Translations under genes and position numbers: made by a program
Notes under the pieces: generated by a model
What the model was told of the DNA's origin: nothing
Seen by the model: the letters and a program-made list of their open reading frames with translations, nothing else
Databases searched by the model: none
Shown here: positions 6,004 to 9,896 of the stretch, piece by piece
How the letters are laid out: each line of letters opens with the position of its first letter
How positions within the stretch are numbered: position 1 is the first letter of the stretch
NCBI GenBank assembly: GCA_902475645.1
Contig: CABSAH010000053.1
Location: 1 to 9,896 of the forward strand
Direction: 5' to 3'
DNA: 9,896 nt
Source: an uncultured Christensenellaceae bacterium
GTDB taxonomy: Bacteria; Bacillota; Clostridia; Christensenellales; CAG-138

Positions 6004-7287
6004 TCAACCCGAAAATGCGTCCGTAGGCCCCGGCGTGCGCACGGGCGTTTCGTCCGGCACAACGGTTGCATCGGGATTCGGCGTTGCGTTCGGGTCCATA
6101 GTTGCGTTCGAGTCCATAGTGTATTCGGGCGCCGCGGTAAATATCGGCTCCGGCGTTCTTTCCGGCGAATATACGGGGTCGCCCTGCGCCGAAAGGTCAA
6201 GCGTGCCGTCCGTATCCTTCCCCATAGCCCTAAGCATTGGCAAAACCGTCTTAAAATTGCTCAGCTTCTCCTCCGCCCTGTCCGGCTGGCCTATGTGTAT
6301 CCTCACTCCCGACGCCGTTTCCATATTTATGCTCAGGGGATTGCCAAGGTCTATTCGGGTTATTTCATTTTCAAGCCCCGATGAATATACCGCCTCAAGC
6401 AGGCTTATCATCGTGCGGGAGTTGAAGTCCGATTCCTCACCCAGCCTTTGGTTAACATGGTAGCCGCTGCTGCCCATGCCCGATATGCGTATCAGCCCCG
6501 AATAATCCGCGCGCGCGCCTATATACAGCACATATCCGTCCTTATCTATTACCGCCTGAACGTTCATGCCAACAAGCACCGCCGCTTCCTCGCGTTCGAT
6601 TATGTTTACCACCAGCTTGTCCGGATATACGCGGGTAACTACGGCGGAGGCTATGTATGCGTTCTGCTCCATTCTCTGCTCCGCCTCGTCTATGCGTTCA
6701 AGCCATATGTGCCTGCCCACGCTCAGCCCCGATGCGCGTATAAGCTCGTCCGCATCGTAATGCGTGCAGCCGTATAGCTCTATGCTGTCCACAATAAGCA
6801 AAAAATATGTCAGCACGGCTGCGGTTATAAGCATTATCCCGACCGTTATAAGGCCAACAAGCCTTATTAGCTTCCTTCTTCTTTGCCGCGCGCGTTTTTC
6901 CTTTTCGGTCGGTTTTTTTCTGCGCCTTGTCTTAGCGCGCCCGGCTTCGCCCGCGGTGCGCTTTTTTTCCTTATCAGGCTCCGCTTCGCCGTCCTCATCG
7001 GGCGCAAAAAACGGTTCGTCCGCAAACGGGTCGTCCTCCGCTTTCCGCTCCGCGTCCGCTTCTTCGCCGCTTTGCGGCTGCTCCCCTTCCGCTTCCTCCG
7101 CGTATATGCTGTCTGCGCCCGCTTCCCCGTCCGCGCTGGCGTCCGCTGCGGCTTCGCCGTCCGTCAGCCGTTCGTCGCGGTATTCTTCCGCTTCAGGCTC
7201 CTCCGCCCGTTTGAAGGGTCTAAGATTAAGCGTATGGCCTTCATCGCCTGCCCTATCGCGCCATGGCTCTTTTCCTTCGCCCTTCAC
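6004..7287 (-). CDS. ftsQ: cell division protein FtsQ/DivIB with long disordered ends
   Basis: A bitopic divisome protein that works with FtsL and FtsB/DivIC to regulate septal synthesis by FtsW and its partner penicillin-binding protein. At 427 residues it is much longer than common DivIB proteins (about 260-280). Residues 1-107 are acidic and rich in Ala, Glu and Asp; 108-139 are strongly basic (KTRRRKK, RARQRRRK); one membrane helix spans about 140-165. A POTRA domain follows at about 166-234 (SIELYGCTHYDADELI, then VVTRVYPDKLVVNIIERE), then the FtsQ beta domain to about 370. A Pro/Thr/Asn-rich tail (371-427) includes a sixfold-residue repeat. The start is GTG at 7287, 4 bp after murA; the nearest ribosome site AAAGGA is about 11 bases away, rather far, but no better in-frame start is seen. 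Family identity is secure from order and POTRA; the ends are unusual. Confidence 0.9.
   Translation of the reverse strand: MKGEGKEPWRDRAGDEGHTLNLRPFKRAEEPEAEEYRDERLTDGEAAADASADGEAGADSIYAEEAEGEQPQSGEEADAERKAEDDPFADEPFFAPDEDGEAEPDKEKKRTAGEAGRAKTRRRKKPTEKEKRARQRRRKLIRLVGLITVGIMLITAAVLTYFLLIVDSIELYGCTHYDADELIRASGLSVGRHIWLERIDEAEQRMEQNAYIASAVVTRVYPDKLVVNIIEREEAAVLVGMNVQAVIDKDGYVLYIGARADYSGLIRISGMGSSGYHVNQRLGEESDFNSRTMISLLEAVYSSGLENEITRIDLGNPLSINMETASGVRIHIGQPDRAEEKLSNFKTVLPMLRAMGKDTDGTLDLSAQGDPVYSPERTPEPIFTAAPEYTMDSNATMDPNATPNPDATVVPDETPVRTPGPTDAFSG
6065..6118 (-). repeat. 18-bp tandem repeat, three units, in the ftsQ 3' end
   Basis: Units at 6101-6118 and 6083-6100 are identical except for one base; a third, more diverged unit lies at 6065-6082 in the same register. 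On the coding strand they specify MDSNAT, MDPNAT and TPNPDAT-like residues in the periplasm-side (outer) tail of FtsQ. The 18-bp length keeps the frame, so unit number can change without breaking the gene. Confidence 0.8.
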
Positions 7288-7291
7288 GGCA

Positions 7292-8551
7292 TCAGCTTTC
7301 CTTTCGTATTATTTGCGCGCCCAATGCATTGAGCGTTTCGTGCAGCTTATCGTATCCGCGGTCTATCAGCTCCGCGTGGTCTATTATGGTTTCGCCCTCC
7401 GCCGCAAGCCCCGCAAGCAGCATTGCCGCGCCCCCGCGCAGGTCGCGCGCCGTAACCCTTGCGCCCGTCAGCTTATCCACGCCGCGTATTATGGCCGTTC
7501 TGTCCTTCTGCGTAATGCTTGCGCCCATGCGCCCAAGCTCCGCCGCGTGGCGGTAGCGGTTTTCAAACACGTTTTCAACAATTATGCTTGTTCCCCTTGC
7601 AATGGTACACAGCGCAAAAAACTGCGCCTGCATATCCGTTGGGAAGCCCGGGTAGGGCATTGTTTCTATGCGGCTTATTTCGTTCGGCCTATCGGGAGAG
7701 CTTATGTGCAGCGTCCCTTCGCCCTGCGTTATTAGGGAGCCTGCCTCCTTCAGCTTTGCGCAAACGCTGCCTATATGCTCCGTTTTAACGTTTGTCAGCG
7801 TAAGCTCGCCGCCCGTGATTGCCGCCGCCGTCATAAGCGTGCCCGCAACTATTCTGTCCGGTATTATGCGGTGCGCCGTTTCCCCCTGCGCCGCGCTGCC
7901 CCCGCGTATTGTAACGGTGGAGCTGCCCGCGCCCTCAACGCAATACCCAAGCTCGTTCAAAAACAGCGCCAAATCCTCTATTTCGGGCTCCCTTGCGGCG
8001 TTGAACACCGTTGTCGTCCCCTCTGCGCACGCGGCCGCCATCATTATGTTTTCCGTTGCGCCCACGCTTGGGTAATCCAAATGTATGTCCGCGCCCCTGA
8101 GCCGCCCGCCTTCGCATATTATCAGCCCGCGCTCCTCGCGCACGTCCGCGCCCAGCATCATAAGCCCTTTAAGGTGAAGATCTATCGGCCTGTGGCCTAT
8201 TTCGCACCCGCCGGGGAAGGTGCATACGGCCCTGCCGAATCTGCCAAGCAGCGGCCCGAGCATGAATATGCTTGATCTTATCTCCTTGCTGATGCTCTGC
8301 GGCATTACGCAGCGCGATGCAGCCCTTGTGTCTATCCGTGCAGTCCCGTCTTTAAGCGAGCAGCTTGCGCCGAGCGAGCGCAGTATTTTCAGCATATTCC
8401 CAACATCGCTCAAATGTGGGCAATCGGTAAGCACCACGGGGCCCTTTGCAATAAGCGTTGCGGCCAATATGGGCAGCGCCGCGTTCTTTGCCCCCGATAC
8501 GCGCGCCGTACCAACTATCCTTCTTCCGCCGGAAACCGAAATGGACGCCAT
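7292..8551 (-). CDS. murA: UDP-N-acetylglucosamine 1-carboxyvinyltransferase (MurA)
   Basis: MurA performs the first committed step of peptidoglycan synthesis, transferring enolpyruvate from phosphoenolpyruvate to UDP-GlcNAc in the cytoplasm. At 419 residues it has the usual length. Key residues are all present: Lys22 in GAKNAALP (20-27), the catalytic Cys116 in FPGGCEIG (112-119; Cys115 of E. coli), RPIDLHLKGL at 121-130, Asp306 in YPGFPTDMQAQ (300-310), and Arg398 in DRGYDKL. A cysteine rather than aspartate at position 116 predicts sensitivity to fosfomycin. The ATG is preceded by GAAGGAG six bases upstream. It lies 81 bp after ftsW, where many related clusters carry murG, and 4 bp before ftsQ. 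Identification is secure; whether it is the only MurA in the genome cannot be seen. Confidence 0.96.
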   Translation of the reverse strand: MASISVSGGRRIVGTARVSGAKNAALPILAATLIAKGPVVLTDCPHLSDVGNMLKILRSLGASCSLKDGTARIDTRAASRCVMPQSISKEIRSSIFMLGPLLGRFGRAVCTFPGGCEIGHRPIDLHLKGLMMLGADVREERGLIICEGGRLRGADIHLDYPSVGATENIMMAAACAEGTTTVFNAAREPEIEDLALFLNELGYCVEGAGSSTVTIRGGSAAQGETAHRIIPDRIVAGTLMTAAAITGGELTLTNVKTEHIGSVCAKLKEAGSLITQGEGTLHISSPDRPNEISRIETMPYPGFPTDMQAQFFALCTIARGTSIIVENVFENRYRHAAELGRMGASITQKDRTAIIRGVDKLTGARVTARDLRGGAAMLLAGLAAEGETIIDHAELIDRGYDKLHETLNALGAQIIRKES

Positions 8552-8564
8552 TTGTTTCTCCTTC

Positions 8565-8599
8565 CCGCATAAAAGCTAAGCACATTCATTATTATGCGG
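8565..8599 (-). repeat. inverted repeat in the murA leader, next to the ribosome site
   Basis: CCGCATAA at 8565-8572 and TTATGCGG at 8592-8599 form a perfect 8-bp inverted repeat with a 19-base loop in the gap between ftsW and murA. In the mRNA the second arm ends immediately before GAAGGAG, the murA ribosome site. No T run follows, so it is not an intrinsic terminator. It could shape translation of murA or mRNA processing. Stem and loop sizes are compatible with chance. Confidence 0.45.
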
Positions 8600-8632
8600 A
8601 AAGCTGCGGTATTGTTCGCGCTTTTTGGCGGT

Positions 8633-9808
8633 TTACTGCGTATTGCGCGAAATATTGAGCAATATGCCCACCGCGCACAGGAATATTACAAGGCTGGTGC
8701 CGCCCGCGCTTACAAAGGGCAGCGTTTGACCCGTTGTGGGAACGCTGCTTGTGGCAACGGCAATGTTTACTATTGCCTGTATGCCTATTACGCCCGTTAT
8801 GCCCGCGGCAAGCAGGCTGCCGAAGCGGTCCTTGCAGCGCATTGCTATGCGCATACCCCTGTATACAAGGAAAGCATAGGCGCCCATAAGCAGCACGCAG
8901 CCTATAAGCCCCAGCTCCTCGCCTATTATTGCAAATATAAAGTCGCTTTCGCCATACGGCAGAAACAGCAGCTTTTGGCGGCTGAAATTTAGTCCCCTGC
9001 CGAATATATTTCCCGAGCCCAACGCTATCAGCGATTGCCTAAGCTGATATGCGCCTTTTGCCTTGCTTTCCCACGGGTTCCAGAACATTGTTACCCGGGC
9101 TTTTCTGTATTCCTCGCTAAACACGGCCAGCACCATCACCGGCAAAGCAATGCCCGCAAGCATTAAAAGATGCGCTATCCGCGCCCCGCCGAAATACAGC
9201 ATGATGGCGCCCGTAATTATCATTATGACCATCATGGACATATTCTTTTGCAGCAGGAGCAATGCCGCGAACAAGCCCATTATTATGAGCATTGGCACTA
9301 TGCCGCGCGAAAAGTTGGTCATTAGCTGCGCCCGCTTGGACATGAAGGACGCCATATACAGCACCAGCACAAACTTTGCCATTTCAGACGGCTGGAACGA
9401 AAGCGGTATGCCGAACCTGTTAAGATCCAGCCATCGCTTGGCGCCGTTTATCTCCGCGCCCCATATAACAACCGCCAGCATAAGCACTATTATCAATATA
9501 AGCATGGGCGTTTTAAGCTTTTCAATGGTATGATAATCAAAAAAGCTGAGCGCGAGCATTAACGCAAAGCCTATGGCAAAATAGATGCTTTGGTTCTTCA
9601 AATAATAAAACCCGCCGTCCATATTCCTGCTCTGCGCGTAATAATAACTTGCGGAAAACACCATAACAAGGCCGAATGCGCATATTATAACAACGGTTAT
9701 GAGCAGCGCAAAGTCAAGCGGCCCCTGCCGCTTCTGCAATGGCCTTACGCGCGCGCCCTGTGCCTTCCCCCGGGAGTTTCGCGCCGGGGAGCTGCTTACA
9801 TGCTCCAC
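8633..9808 (-). CDS. ftsW: septal peptidoglycan polymerase FtsW (SEDS family)
   Basis: FtsW is the SEDS glycosyltransferase that polymerises lipid II at the division septum, together with a class B penicillin-binding protein. The 391 residues begin with a basic soluble segment (1-33) and continue as a multi-pass membrane protein with about ten hydrophobic helices from residue 34. Family motifs: NGAKRWLDL (121-129), FQPSEMAK (138-145), LPYGESDFIFAIIGEELGLIG (283-303) with the catalytic Asp289, and PTTGQTLPFVSAGGTS (357-372). The start is GTG at 9808 with AAGGAGG five bases ahead, 29 bp after murD. A SpoVE (spore cortex) role is hard to separate from FtsW by sequence; its place between murD and murA in the division cluster favours FtsW, though one protein could serve both. 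Confidence 0.93.
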   Translation of the reverse strand: MEHVSSSPARNSRGKAQGARVRPLQKRQGPLDFALLITVVIICAFGLVMVFSASYYYAQSRNMDGGFYYLKNQSIYFAIGFALMLALSFFDYHTIEKLKTPMLILIIVLMLAVVIWGAEINGAKRWLDLNRFGIPLSFQPSEMAKFVLVLYMASFMSKRAQLMTNFSRGIVPMLIIMGLFAALLLLQKNMSMMVIMIITGAIMLYFGGARIAHLLMLAGIALPVMVLAVFSEEYRKARVTMFWNPWESKAKGAYQLRQSLIALGSGNIFGRGLNFSRQKLLFLPYGESDFIFAIIGEELGLIGCVLLMGAYAFLVYRGMRIAMRCKDRFGSLLAAGITGVIGIQAIVNIAVATSSVPTTGQTLPFVSAGGTSLVIFLCAVGILLNISRNTQ

Positions 9809-9837
9809 TTGTGCCTCCTTGTACCGTCGGTGTGTAT

Positions 9838-9896
9838 TTACAGCTTATTCACAAGCTCCTTAAATATCTCGCCGCGCTGTTCGTAGTTATCATATA
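9838..9896 (-). CDS. murD: UDP-N-acetylmuramoylalanine-D-glutamate ligase (MurD), C-terminal end only
   Basis: The last 19 codons before a TAA at 9840-9838 read YDNYEQRGEIFKELVNKL, which is the characteristic end of MurD (the family ends with a ...F.NYEQRG..F..LV pattern). MurD adds D-glutamate to UDP-MurNAc-L-alanine in the cytoplasm. Its place directly before ftsW fits the usual order in division clusters. The rest of the gene lies beyond the right edge, so domains and start cannot be judged. Confidence 0.85.
   Translation of the reverse strand, partial: YDNYEQRGEIFKELVNKL

Overview
The window is a stretch of a division and cell-wall (dcw) cluster joined to the spoIIG sporulation operon. 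Every confident gene is on the minus strand, so transcription runs from the right edge to the left. SpoIIGA and pro-sigma-E, together with a Gram-positive type dcw cluster, point to an endospore-forming member of the Bacillota, most likely class Clostridia. Base composition looks moderate to slightly GC-rich, with CGC, GCG and CTT codons common but ATA strongly preferred for isoleucine. No genus can be named from the sequence alone.

Layout in transcription order: the last codons of murD (right edge to 9838), ftsW (9808-8633), murA (8551-7292), ftsQ/divIB (7287-6004), ftsA (5862-4666), ftsZ (4648-3434) and a terminator (about 3419-3394). Next comes a two-gene unit: a small membrane protein of the CrtO-like glycosyl-carotenoate acyltransferase family (3294-2794) and an MGDG-synthase-type lipid glycosyltransferase (2797-1697). 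It has a possible promoter and a strong terminator (1673-1648). Last are spoIIGA (1546-803) and sigE (806-75). No tRNA, rRNA, CRISPR array, insertion sequence or phage gene was seen.

How the genes work together: MurD and MurA make peptidoglycan precursor, and FtsW polymerises lipid II at the septum. FtsQ/DivIB belongs to the divisome scaffold, FtsA ties FtsZ to the membrane, and FtsZ forms the ring. SpoIIGA, once the asymmetric septum has formed, cleaves pro-sigma-E to start the mother-cell programme. The joining of ftsZ to spoIIGA-sigE is also found in Bacillus.

Most of the window is ordinary core genome. The points most worth a second look are: the self-contained acyltransferase/glycosyltransferase unit between ftsZ and spoIIGA, probably a membrane glycolipid pathway; a consensus-like promoter with a 12-bp palindrome over its -35 in front of ftsA, implying an unusually short leader; three helically phased near-matches to the Spo0A box upstream of spoIIGA; the absence of murG between ftsW and murA; and an FtsQ with long low-complexity ends, including an 18-bp tandem repeat.
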